A stretch of DNA of 64,000 nucleotides from Mycolicibacterium stellerae. Lineage in GTDB: Bacteria; Actinomycetota; Actinomycetes; Mycobacteriales; Mycobacteriaceae. Within the stretch, counting starts at the first letter, position 1. The number at the start of each line of letters is the position of its first letter. The translations under genes were made by a program, and so were the position numbers. Below are positions 8,077 to 15,850 of the stretch, piece after piece. The stretch covers positions 62,001 through 126,000 of the forward strand of contig NZ_RARC01000016.1 in the NCBI RefSeq assembly GCF_003719305.1. The letters run 5' to 3'. The notes under the pieces were generated by a model, which was given only the letters and a program-made list of their open reading frames with translations, was not told where the DNA came from and did not search any database.

Positions 8077-9432
8077 TCCGTCGACGCCGCGCACCCGACA
8101 TCGCTCGTCGACGACCGCCGCGGCATCACCGTCAGATCCCATCGGCGCCGTCGCACACAGGTGCTGGGACGTCGACCAGGTCGCATGCCCGACTTCGGTT
8201 GACGACGACGCCAATTCACGTGCAAGTTCAGCGCCGGCGCTCAACATCGCCACATCGTGCGGGTCGCTGTCGTAACGATGCTCGATGACCGGCGCCACCG
8301 CAGGCTCGTCCGACACTATCCGCAACCTGCCCCGAGACCGCGGATGCATCAGCGCGACGCCAATGTGTGGTCGATCGGCTGGATCGACGCCTTGACCCTC
8401 CGTCATGGCGCCGAAGCCCCGCGTGTACGGCCTGATCTCGAGGCCGTTGGGCGTGGTGAGGATCGCCTCCACAGGAGGAAGGTCATGCGTCGGCGTCCAG
8501 TTCACGGGTAGCACCCATTCGGGGTGATCGCTCGTCCCCATGCCCACCGGTGCATTCTGCACCACGGGGATACCCGCACCTACGAGCACCTCCTCAGGTC
8601 CAATACCCGACAGCATCAAGAGCTGCGCAGAGCCGATTGCGCCCGCGCACAACACAATCCGGTCAGCGGACAGCTGGACCGGCCCGTCGGGGCCAATGCC
8701 GTCCGCGCCGATCGCGATCCCGCGGTCGAACCTGATCCGCGTGATCCGCGTATCCGCGATCAACGTCAGGTTGGGCCGGTCGAGTGCCGGCTGCAGGAAG
8801 GCACCTCCCGGCCCGATTCTGATACCGCCGTCGATATTCAGTGGTACGGCCCCGATACCAGCCGATAGCGGCCTATCCGGAGCCGCGCCGTTGAGATCAG
8901 CCACCCATGGATAGCCCATTTCAGTGGCAGCATTCACGAAAGTCTCTGTGCACCCGTCAAATTCGGAAACCCGACGAACGAGTATCGGACCTTCGGATCC
9001 GTGCAGCGGCCCGACGAAGTCAAGATCGTTCTCAACCGCCAGGAAGTGCGGAAGCACATCAGCCCATGACCAGCCTGGAATCGACCAGCTCTGGAAGTCC
9101 TCTGGCAACGCGCGGCAGAAATAGCCGCCGTTGACAGCTCCGGACCCACCCACCACCGCGCCACGCATGATGTGCCCCACGCGCCTCGGTTCATCAGTCA
9201 ACGTCGCCGCAAAGTGCCGCACCACCGAGCTGGCGGTGCCGATCGGCATCCGCACCGCATCTGTGATCTGGGTGCTCACCTTCGGGTCAAACGGTGCCGG
9301 ACCCGTCTCGACTACGATGACACTGCAGTTCTCATCAGCTGAAATACGTTCTGCTGCAACAGACCCGGCACTGCCAGCGCCGATGATCAGCACATCGCTG
9401 CGCAAGTGAGGAGCGGCGGGGCTGATGTGCAA
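7972..9432 (-). CDS. mftG: Mycofactocin-system GMC oxidoreductase MftG
   Basis: A 486-residue flavoprotein of the GMC family. The FAD-binding GAGSAGSVAAERI motif is near residue 17; the GMC signatures GGSGAVNGGYF (about 95) and LCAGAIGSAQLLMLSGIG (about 260) follow. The C-terminal block has HLCATAPMG, GVDGLWVVDGSVLPT and GRGPHATIVML, which supply the catalytic His and flavin contacts. In mycobacteria MftG is linked to reoxidation of mycofactocinol and electron transfer to respiration. It is the last mft gene, 7 bp after mftF. The start appears to be TTG 9432 with a weak ribosome-binding site; no better start precedes the FAD motif. Confidence 0.92.
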   Translation of the reverse strand: MHISPAAPHLRSDVLIIGAGSAGSVAAERISADENCSVIVVETGPAPFDPKVSTQITDAVRMPIGTASSVVRHFAATLTDEPRRVGHIMRGAVVGGSGAVNGGYFCRALPEDFQSWSIPGWSWADVLPHFLAVENDLDFVGPLHGSEGPILVRRVSEFDGCTETFVNAATEMGYPWVADLNGAAPDRPLSAGIGAVPLNIDGGIRIGPGGAFLQPALDRPNLTLIADTRITRIRFDRGIAIGADGIGPDGPVQLSADRIVLCAGAIGSAQLLMLSGIGPEEVLVGAGIPVVQNAPVGMGTSDHPEWVLPVNWTPTHDLPPVEAILTTPNGLEIRPYTRGFGAMTEGQGVDPADRPHIGVALMHPRSRGRLRIVSDEPAVAPVIEHRYDSDPHDVAMLSAGAELARELASSSTEVGHATWSTSQHLCATAPMGSDGDAAAVVDERCRVRGVDGLWVVDGSVLPTVTGRGPHATIVMLGHRAAEFVVA

Positions 9433-9439
9433 AGCTGCT

Positions 9440-10852
9440 TCAGGTTCGGATCTGCGGCTTCAGGGCGCCGATGTGCCGTTCCCGAACTACTCCGGTCCAC
9501 AGGCCCGTCCCATAGGCGATATCGTCCAACCGCTTCAGCAGCAGGTAGCTGACCAGGCCGACGGGCTTCGTATCGTCGTCAGCATTACCGTGCCGCTTCA
9601 CCCAGTCCACAACACCGTCGATGATCGCGGCCACCAGCACAATGTTTCTGCACCGCTGAGAGAGCAGAGCGAGCACCAGGGCGACGGGCCAGTAGTGACG
9701 ACAGATCGCCGCCGCGAGCTGAAGGGCCCCCGACCAGAGGCCGTGCGCGGCGACAGCCGCGACCTCCTTCGGTTCGGTGTCCACCGTGCCGAGTGAATTG
9801 GCAATCCGACGGCCGGTGATCGTGGCCACCACCATGGATGCGAGGTAGCCGACCGCGGAGCCCATCGCGAGCAGGATCCACACCACCAAGGTCCACCCCG
9901 AGATCACCAGCGGAGCGGTCTTACCCGGGTGACGAACCGAAAGCGGTGCCGCTGACTGACCGTAAAAAGCCCTGCGCACGAACCATTCTCGTAATTGGGT
10001 GCGGTGCTCGTGGGCGACCATCGCAATGGGTTCATATCGCAACCGCGCACCGGCTTCAACGAACCGCCAGCACAAATCGACGTCCTCACCACACTTCATC
10101 GTTTCGTCGAAGCCACCGACCTCTTCCAGCACGGAGCGCCGGCAGATGATCGCCGCACTCGGCACGTAGGCGACGGTCCCGTAGGGAACGACAGGTGCCT
10201 CCCGCTGTCCGAGGTCCAGCGACGAGCGCACCGCCTCGTAACGGGCGACCAAACTGTCCGGTTGCGCCAGATTCACAATTCGCGGTGCCACCAACGCCAC
10301 TGCAGGATCGCAGAAGTGACCGAGCAGCGCTTCGAGCCAGCCGCGCCTCGGCACCACATCGGAGTCGAGGAACGCGACGAAGTCGGTCTTGCAGACAGCG
10401 AGGCCGGTGTTTCGTGCTGCCGCGGGTCCCTTGCTGCGGGGATGGCGCAACACCGCAACGTCGCAGTGCATGCCATCGAAGTCGGATTGTTGGAGCGGAG
10501 TCGCCGACCCGTCGTCGACCACGACCACACGCATGCCACGCAACGCCGAAACCAACCTGTAAACGCCAGAATCGTTGTCGCGCACCGGGATAACTACAGT
10601 GACATCACGGTGTGACGGTCCGCTGGCCGGCCTCGGGTGGGCAACGGTGGCGTCGAGCAGCGTGCGGGCGACCTGTGCGCTGAGGGCATCGTGCACCTCG
10701 AGCCTGCCGCCGTTCAGCATGGTCTGCGCGGCGGGCGCCAGCCGCAGCAGTCGGGTGGGGGAACCGCCCAGCAGAGCCGCGCCCTCGCCGAGCACCTTCA
10801 CTCGGCGATCAACCTGCACCGCGAACCCGTCGGGCAGCCGCGGCTGACTCAC
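9440..10852 (-). CDS. mftF: Mycofactocin glycosyltransferase MftF
   Basis: A 470-residue GT-A fold family 2 glycosyltransferase. The catalytic domain spans about 85-310, with VTVVIPVRD at its start, the metal-binding LDSDVVPRRGW and the acceptor-side GGFDETMKCGEDVDLCWRF. Hydrophobic segments near 320-350 suggest membrane association. MftF adds beta-1,4-linked glucose units to premycofactocin. Its GTG start overlaps the mftE stop (GTGA, 10849-10852), showing translational coupling. Length and order match M. tuberculosis Rv0696. Confidence 0.95.
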   Translation of the reverse strand: MSQPRLPDGFAVQVDRRVKVLGEGAALLGGSPTRLLRLAPAAQTMLNGGRLEVHDALSAQVARTLLDATVAHPRPASGPSHRDVTVVIPVRDNDSGVYRLVSALRGMRVVVVDDGSATPLQQSDFDGMHCDVAVLRHPRSKGPAAARNTGLAVCKTDFVAFLDSDVVPRRGWLEALLGHFCDPAVALVAPRIVNLAQPDSLVARYEAVRSSLDLGQREAPVVPYGTVAYVPSAAIICRRSVLEEVGGFDETMKCGEDVDLCWRFVEAGARLRYEPIAMVAHEHRTQLREWFVRRAFYGQSAAPLSVRHPGKTAPLVISGWTLVVWILLAMGSAVGYLASMVVATITGRRIANSLGTVDTEPKEVAAVAAHGLWSGALQLAAAICRHYWPVALVLALLSQRCRNIVLVAAIIDGVVDWVKRHGNADDDTKPVGLVSYLLLKRLDDIAYGTGLWTGVVRERHIGALKPQIRT

Positions 10853-11595
10853 GTCAGCATCCCGTTCCGGTCGGGCTTCCAGCGCGCGATCCGACGGGCG
10901 CAGCCGTCGACCATCTCGGCATACAGCCGTTCACCGTCGGCCGCGGTGGCGGTGGTGGGATCACCGAGGACGCCCACTTCGCTCACGGCCGCCATCCCGC
11001 CGCTGCGCATCGCGGGAAGCAGATCGGCCAGCGGTGCACGATTTCCGGGGACCATCTCCTCCAGCCGCACCCCGCCAGGCGAAATATGTAGCAATACAGA
11101 CGTTTCGGTGTGTCCGGCGTGGGCGTCGGCGTTCTGCACACCGCATGAACACCACCCGGCGTCGCGACCCTCGTACCTCAGCAACGCCGCTGCAGCGGCA
11201 AGGGCCTCCACGTTTCCGCCGTGTCCGTTCAGGAACACCAGCCGCCTCGTCCAGCTGGCGGCCGACCGACCGAACTCGACCAGCAAAAGCCGCAGGGCAG
11301 CGGTGCCGATCGACACCGTGCCGGAAAAGCTCTCATGTTCGCCACTGGCCCCGTAGCCGATCGGCGGCGCAATCATCCATCCGGAATCTGGATCGGCGTC
11401 CGCGAGGCGGTCAGCAACCCCACCGGCGACGGCAACCGCGATCCTGGTGTCAGTGTCCAGCGGCAGGTGAGGTCCATGCTGTTCGGTGGAACCTACCGGG
11501 ATTAACAACGCGGGTGATATGCCTTGCAGCTGCCTCGTCGTTGAGTTCCCAAGCTCGCTGGGGAAAGCCACCTGCCGATGGTAGGACGAATTCAC
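10849..11595 (-). CDS. mftE: Mycofactocin precursor peptide peptidase MftE (creatininase family)
   Basis: A 248-residue creatininase-fold metallopeptidase that releases the C-terminal Val-Tyr derived AHDP unit from processed MftA. Metal-site motifs are visible: GSTEQHGPHLPLDTDTRI near 37-54, GYGASGEH (about 88), NGHGGN (about 125) and HAGHTETS (about 160). The start is GTG 11595 (MNSSYHR), which agrees with the known mycobacterial N-terminus despite a modest AGCAGGT site. A 138-bp gap separates it from mftD, longer than other spacings in the cluster, so a secondary promoter there is possible but none is clear. Confidence 0.94.
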   Translation of the reverse strand: MNSSYHRQVAFPSELGNSTTRQLQGISPALLIPVGSTEQHGPHLPLDTDTRIAVAVAGGVADRLADADPDSGWMIAPPIGYGASGEHESFSGTVSIGTAALRLLLVEFGRSAASWTRRLVFLNGHGGNVEALAAAAALLRYEGRDAGWCSCGVQNADAHAGHTETSVLLHISPGGVRLEEMVPGNRAPLADLLPAMRSGGMAAVSEVGVLGDPTTATAADGERLYAEMVDGCARRIARWKPDRNGMLT

Positions 11596-11733
11596 CTGCT
11601 GTGCGCCGGTTGTTCGCGCATGCGCAGATTTCTTTTTCCATGAATTTGCCCCAGACGGTGTCGGCTAATCACGTCCGCCTCCCCTGCCACGCATGTTTCA
11701 CGAGCAATGACGCTGGTAGTGGAGTTGTCCGCG

Positions 11734-12927
11734 TCAGGGGCGCGCGTCGGCGGGCACACCGAGCGCGCGGACGAAGTCCCCGGGCACCACCACATCGCCG
11801 GCGACGAGATCGTGTATCGACGCGCGGCCGAGGCCCATCATCGCCGAGTCGATGCCGCCACGGAGGACGTCGAGCACATTCTCGACGCCGGCCTGGCCCT
11901 CCGCCGCCAGGCCCCAGAGATAGGCCCGGCCGATCATGACGGCCCGTGCGCCCAGAGCCAGTGCCTTGACCACGTCGCTGCCGCGCCGGACGCCGCCGTC
12001 GAGCAGCACCTCGATCTGGTCCCCCACCGCCTCTGCGATAGGCGCCAGCGCCCGGATCGACGCCGGTGTCCCGTCCAGGTTGTTGCCGCCGTGGTTGGAC
12101 ACCGAAATCGCCGAAACACCGGCATCGACAGCGCGTTTCGCGTCATCGATGCGCATCACACCCTTGAGCATGAACGGCCCGCCCCACAGCTCGCGCAGCC
12201 AGGCGATGTCCTCCCAGGTGGGCGGTGGCGTCGCCATCCATTCCCCGTACGCGGCGAAGAACGGCGGTCCCGGCTCGCCAAGGGCGGCCTGGTTGGGCAC
12301 CCGCAGGTTCGGCGGGCGCAGCGTCTTCGCCCACTGCAGGAACCACCGCGGTCGGGTCAGGCCCTCGGGAAGCATCCGCACCGTCGTGCGCAGATCCATA
12401 TGCTCGGGGATCTTCGGGCTGCCCCAATCGCGGCCGTGCGCGAAGCTCCAGTCGGTGGTGGCGATGAGGCCGACGGCCCCCGCGGCCCTCGCGCGTTCAA
12501 CCCGCGCGGCAATCGCATCCCTGCCGCCGAGCCAGTAGATCTGGAAGAACGTCTTGGGGTTGGCGGCGACGACGTCCTCAACGGGTTTGCTCGCAAACGA
12601 CGACAGACCCATCGCGGTGCCCCTCGCCGCGGCAGCGCGAGCGACGGCGAGCTCACCGTCCGGGTGGACCGCTTGCACACCCGTCGGCGAAATCACCACG
12701 GGCAGCGAAATCTCCTGTCCCATAATAGTTGTGGATAGATCTCGCTTCTCTATCGCGCCGATGACGTGCGGGGCGAATCCGAGTTCACCGAACGCGTCGA
12801 CGTTGTCGGCAACGGTGATGCCCTTCTCGCTGGCGGCCAGCAGGGCACTGTAGACGGACTTCGGCAGCCGCTTCTTCGCTCGCTGCTGGGCGAACGCCAC
12901 CGTCTCGAACCACTTGTCGCGCGCCAT
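11734..12927 (-). CDS. mftD: Mycofactocin biosynthesis FMN dehydrogenase MftD (LldD1-like)
   Basis: A 397-residue FMN-dependent alpha-hydroxyacid dehydrogenase-fold enzyme. It oxidises AHDP to premycofactocin, creating the redox-active alpha-keto amide. Family motifs include PVVISPTGVQAVHPDGE (about 75), the FMN-site Lys in GGPFMLKGVM (about 250), and SVSNHGGNNLDGTPAS with the catalytic His, followed by the phosphate-binding DGGVRRGSDVVKAL and GRAYLWG. ATG 12927 (MARDKWF) is used, placing it 2 bp after the mftC stop; an upstream in-frame start would overlap mftC. Confidence 0.95.
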   Translation of the reverse strand: MARDKWFETVAFAQQRAKKRLPKSVYSALLAASEKGITVADNVDAFGELGFAPHVIGAIEKRDLSTTIMGQEISLPVVISPTGVQAVHPDGELAVARAAAARGTAMGLSSFASKPVEDVVAANPKTFFQIYWLGGRDAIAARVERARAAGAVGLIATTDWSFAHGRDWGSPKIPEHMDLRTTVRMLPEGLTRPRWFLQWAKTLRPPNLRVPNQAALGEPGPPFFAAYGEWMATPPPTWEDIAWLRELWGGPFMLKGVMRIDDAKRAVDAGVSAISVSNHGGNNLDGTPASIRALAPIAEAVGDQIEVLLDGGVRRGSDVVKALALGARAVMIGRAYLWGLAAEGQAGVENVLDVLRGGIDSAMMGLGRASIHDLVAGDVVVPGDFVRALGVPADARP

Positions 12928-12929
12928 GG

Positions 12930-14198
12930 CTAGACAGGGCTCTCGTTGCACAGCCGCGACGGAGCCGCTCCGGCGGCGACATCGAGCCTGGGCGGGGTGG
13001 TCAGCAGTTTGAGGGGGATCGGCCCCTGCCTTGTCCCGCGCGAATGATCCCCGCTTGGCTTCGGCTTGACCCGCTCTTTCTCCAACGCCGGAACACCATA
13101 GCCTTCAACACATTCGGGATCCGGTCCGTCCAGCGGCAGACCGGTGAAGAACTTGGCCGCCATGCAACCACCGCGGCAGCTGTCATAGTGACCGCAGCTC
13201 CCGCACGCTCCGGCCGACTGCGGCTCGCGGAGCTCACGAAACAGCGGTGCATTCTTCCAAACGCTGGCGAAGCCCGTCCCAAAACCTGAGTCGGACAAAA
13301 TGTTTCCGGCAAGGAACCGATCGTGGATGGCGAACGGGCATGCATAGACATCGCCGACGGGGTCGATGAGACAGACCACCCGGCCAGCCCCACACAGGTT
13401 CAGGCCGGCGAGCGCCCCCGGCGCTCCGAGCCCGGACAGGTGGAAGAACGAGTCACCGGTGAGCACGCCGTCGCCGCGCGCGACGAGCCAGTCGTAGAGC
13501 TGGCGTTGTTGCTCCTGGGTGGGGTGCAGGTCATCCCATACGTCGGCGCCGCGGCCCGACGGGCGCAGCCGGGTTATCCGCAGCGTGGCGCCGTAACGCG
13601 CTGCCAGCGCAGCGAATTCATCAAGCTGATCCACATTGTGGCGCGTCACCACGACAGAGATCTTCGCGTCCTTGAAACCAGCATCGGCCAGGTTCTCCAG
13701 TGCCCGCACAGCCATCGCGAACGAACCCTCACCGCGCACGGCGTCGTTGACGTCGGCAGTCGCCCCGTCCAGGGAGATCTGCACGTCGACGTAGTCGCTG
13801 GCGGCCAGCTTCGTCGCCACCTCGGGCGTGATGCGCACCCCGTTGGTGGAGAACTTCACCCCGACATGGTGAGCGGTGGCGTAGTCGACCAGCTCCCAGA
13901 AGTCCGGCCGCACAGTCGGTTCGCCGCCACCGATGTTGACGTAGAACACCTGCATCCGCTCGAGCTCGTCGATGATGTCCTTGCACTGCTGGGTGGACAG
14001 CTCGCGCGGATCGCGCTTACCCGACGACGACAGGCAGTGCACGCACGCCAGGTTGCACGCGTACGTCAGCTCCCACGTCAGACAGATCGGCGCATCGAGG
14101 CCGTGCTCGAACTGCTCGACGAGGCGGGGCACCGGTTGGATTTCCGGCGCGCGTGCCGAGGCTGTCACCGGCGCGGGCGCCGAATCTGTCATGGTCAT
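12930..14198 (-). CDS. mftC: Mycofactocin radical SAM maturase MftC
   Basis: A 422-residue radical SAM/SPASM enzyme. The SAM-binding cluster is CNLACVHC with Cys48, Cys52 and Cys55; GGGEPTVRPDFW follows. SPASM cysteines are visible in the C-terminal part (CGAGRVVC, VYACPF, CGSCGHYDSCRGGC). It decarboxylates the C-terminal Tyr of MftA and then forms the Val-Tyr lactam bond. The start at ATG 14198 overlaps the mftB stop (ATGA, 14195-14198). The tail after about 385 is Pro/Lys/Arg-rich, as in mycobacterial homologues. Confidence 0.97.
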   Translation of the reverse strand: MTMTDSAPAPVTASARAPEIQPVPRLVEQFEHGLDAPICLTWELTYACNLACVHCLSSSGKRDPRELSTQQCKDIIDELERMQVFYVNIGGGEPTVRPDFWELVDYATAHHVGVKFSTNGVRITPEVATKLAASDYVDVQISLDGATADVNDAVRGEGSFAMAVRALENLADAGFKDAKISVVVTRHNVDQLDEFAALAARYGATLRITRLRPSGRGADVWDDLHPTQEQQRQLYDWLVARGDGVLTGDSFFHLSGLGAPGALAGLNLCGAGRVVCLIDPVGDVYACPFAIHDRFLAGNILSDSGFGTGFASVWKNAPLFRELREPQSAGACGSCGHYDSCRGGCMAAKFFTGLPLDGPDPECVEGYGVPALEKERVKPKPSGDHSRGTRQGPIPLKLLTTPPRLDVAAGAAPSRLCNESPV

Positions 14199-14470
14199 GC
14201 GTTTTCTCCCGTTACAAGCATCTTCGACTCGGCAAGCACGCCAAGCGCGTGCAGATACGGACCCTGCTGTGCGTCGTCGACCCCTGCCGCCCGGCAGGCG
14301 GACCTCACGTCGGGGTGTTCGCCCAGCGAGTTGATCACCTCGACGATGGTCCGGTTCTTCAGGAACGACAGCTTGCGCGTGCCGAAGTGGTACAGCAGCG
14401 CGCCGAACGGCTCAGGCCGCACCGCCACCTGGTGGTGCAGCCGCCAGCTGACGTCCGGATCGAACGTCAT
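14195..14470 (-). CDS. mftB: Mycofactocin precursor chaperone MftB
   Basis: A 91-residue PqqD-like RiPP recognition element that binds MftA and presents it to MftC. The sequence begins MTFDPDVSWRLHHQVAVRPE and contains FGALLYHFGTRKLSFLKN, typical of MftB. The start is ATG 14470, 2 bp after the mftA stop; a longer in-frame reading would run through mftA and is rejected. The stop overlaps the mftC start by 4 bp. Confidence 0.95.
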   Translation of the reverse strand: MTFDPDVSWRLHHQVAVRPEPFGALLYHFGTRKLSFLKNRTIVEVINSLGEHPDVRSACRAAGVDDAQQGPYLHALGVLAESKMLVTGENA

Positions 14471-14472
14471 GG

Positions 14473-14565
14473 TCAGTAGACCCCGCACATCCCGTCGATC
14501 GACACCTCTTCGACCAGCGTCTCCGTAACGAGCTCTTCGTTCTCCACCTGCTGATTCGGCTCCAT
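14473..14565 (-). CDS. mftA: Mycofactocin precursor peptide MftA (30 aa)
   Basis: Translation of the minus strand gives a 30-residue peptide starting [16 protein letters not shown], acidic in its leader, and ending in the invariant core IDGMCGVY. The final Val-Tyr becomes the cofactor. AGGTGG lies 6 nt before the ATG. It is the first gene of mftABCDEFG and too short for routine gene callers. Confidence 0.97.
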
Positions 14566-14589
14566 GATTGCCACCTTTCGTCAACCGGG

Positions 14590-14636
14590 TCTCGACATTT
14601 GTGATCGAGATCGCAAGAATATGGCATCGAGTGCCA
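14590..14636. promoter_or_regulatory. mftR-mftA divergent control region with two inverted repeats
   Basis: Two perfect inverted repeats lie in the 87-bp gap: TCTCGA-N9-TCGAGA (14590-14610) and TGGCA-TCGAG-TGCCA (14622-14636). The second is closest to mftR and abuts AT-rich -10-like elements on both strands (CATATT, GAATAT). Either could be the MftR operator for autoregulation and control of mftA. Confidence 0.55.
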
Positions 14637-14652
14637 GAATGGAAGGGCAGGG

Positions 14653-15258
14653 GTGACGATGCGGTCGAGTTCCGAGCACCGGGTGGGCCGGCGTCGCTCG
14701 ACGACCTGGGACCACCTGAGCAATGTCGCGATCGATCTGTTCGTCGCCCGCGGCTTCGACGCGGTCAGCGTCGACGACGTTGCGCACGCCGCGGGGATCG
14801 CGCGCCGCACACTGTTCCGCTACTACCCCTCCAAGAGCGCACTGCCATGGGGCGATTTCGACGCACACCTCGAGCGCATGCGCGATCAACTGGCGCACCT
14901 CGATCCGAGTGTGCCGATCGGGGACGCGCTGCGAACGGCACTGTTGGCGTTCAACACTTTTGACGAATCCGAGACACCGAGGCATCGCCAACGGATGCGG
15001 GTCATCCTGCAGACGGCCGAACTCCAGGCCTATTCGATGACGATGTACGCGGGGTGGCGCGCGGTGGTTGCCGCGTTCGTGGCGCAACGGCTCGGCGTCA
15101 AGGACAGCGATCTTGCGCCGCAGACCGTCGCCTGGACGATGCTGGGGGTGGCGTTGTCGGCCTACGAACATTGGCTGGCCGACGAATCAGTGTCGCTGCC
15201 TCAGGCGCTGAACGACGCGTTCGACACGGTCAGCGACGGGCTCCGCGCGCTGACCTGA
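14653..15258 (+). CDS. mftR: Mycofactocin system TetR-family regulator MftR
   Basis: A 201-residue TetR-type regulator with its helix-turn-helix at residues about 20-65 (VSVDDVAHAAGIARRTLFRYYPSK split over helices). It is divergent from mftA, the standard MftR position (Rv0691c). Work on M. smegmatis MftR describes it as a repressor of the mft genes responsive to long-chain acyl-CoA; transfer of that property here is inference. The start is GTG 14653 or ATG 14659, both near GGAAGGG. Confidence 0.93.
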   Translation: MTMRSSSEHRVGRRRSTTWDHLSNVAIDLFVARGFDAVSVDDVAHAAGIARRTLFRYYPSKSALPWGDFDAHLERMRDQLAHLDPSVPIGDALRTALLAFNTFDESETPRHRQRMRVILQTAELQAYSMTMYAGWRAVVAAFVAQRLGVKDSDLAPQTVAWTMLGVALSAYEHWLADESVSLPQALNDAFDTVSDGLRALT

Positions 15259-15325
15259 AACCGCGTCGAAAAGAAATTCTGGTTTCCGGCGTCGGAGTTC
15301 GGCGCTTCGAGGCGACGATAAGGGT

Positions 15326-15850
15326 GTGAGCGCCGAATCAGAGCCAGGCGACGCTCCGCGGACGCTGTTAGCGCTGTACGACGAGGCACTGCCCACGGTG
15401 TACGGATATTTCGTCCGACGCTGCGGTGACCGCGGAGCCGCCGAAGACCTGACGTCGGAAACCTTTCTTGCGGCTATGGACGCCGCGCGCAAAGAGGTTC
15501 CGCCGCAGATCACGGTGCCGTGGCTGATCGGCGTGGCGCGACACAAACTCGCCGACCACTACCGGCGACGGTCTGACCGGTTCACCATCCCGGTGGCCGA
15601 TCTGCCCGAACCGGTCGACCCGGCCGACGAGTGGGACAGCGAGCTGAATCGGATTGTGGCCGAAAGTGTGCTGGCCAAGCTGCCCGAGCAGCACCGCACC
15701 GTGCTCGCGCTGCGCTACATGGACGACTGCAGCGTGGGTGAATGCGCCGAGCTGATCGGCCGCACCGTGCACGCCACAGAAGCCCTGTTGGTGCGGGCCC
15801 GTCGGGCCTTCAGATCGCACTACCCAGAACCGGAAGGAGGACGCCCGTGA
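15326..15850 (+). CDS. ECF-type RNA polymerase sigma factor
   Basis: A 174-residue sigma-70 family protein with only regions 2 and 4. Region 2 covers about 18-80 (LPTVYGYFVRRCGDRGAAED, then ETFLAAM and PWLIGVARHKLADHYRRR). Region 4 covers about 115-165 (LPEQHRTVLALRYMDDCSVGE, then the helix-turn-helix ending in a basic stretch). GTG 15326 is almost adjacent to GATAAG, so the mRNA may be leaderless. Its stop overlaps the start of the triple-VOC gene (GTGA), indicating coupled synthesis. No classical anti-sigma gene is adjacent; the coupled protein is the likely partner or target. Confidence 0.9.
   Translation: MSAESEPGDAPRTLLALYDEALPTVYGYFVRRCGDRGAAEDLTSETFLAAMDAARKEVPPQITVPWLIGVARHKLADHYRRRSDRFTIPVADLPEPVDPADEWDSELNRIVAESVLAKLPEQHRTVLALRYMDDCSVGECAELIGRTVHATEALLVRARRAFRSHYPEPEGGRP

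Noticed and set aside
7972..9432. Choline dehydrogenase or glucose oxidase identity for the GMC protein
   Set aside because: Position directly after mftF and the mycobacterial sequence pattern support MftG.
11596..11733. Small ORFs in the mftE-mftD gap
   Set aside because: The readings of 60-odd codons overlap mftE out of frame, lack ribosome-binding sites and show no protein-like composition.
14474..14584. N-terminal extension of MftB by 38 residues
   Set aside because: It runs out of frame through mftA; ATG 14470 gives the family length and lies 2 bp after the mftA stop.
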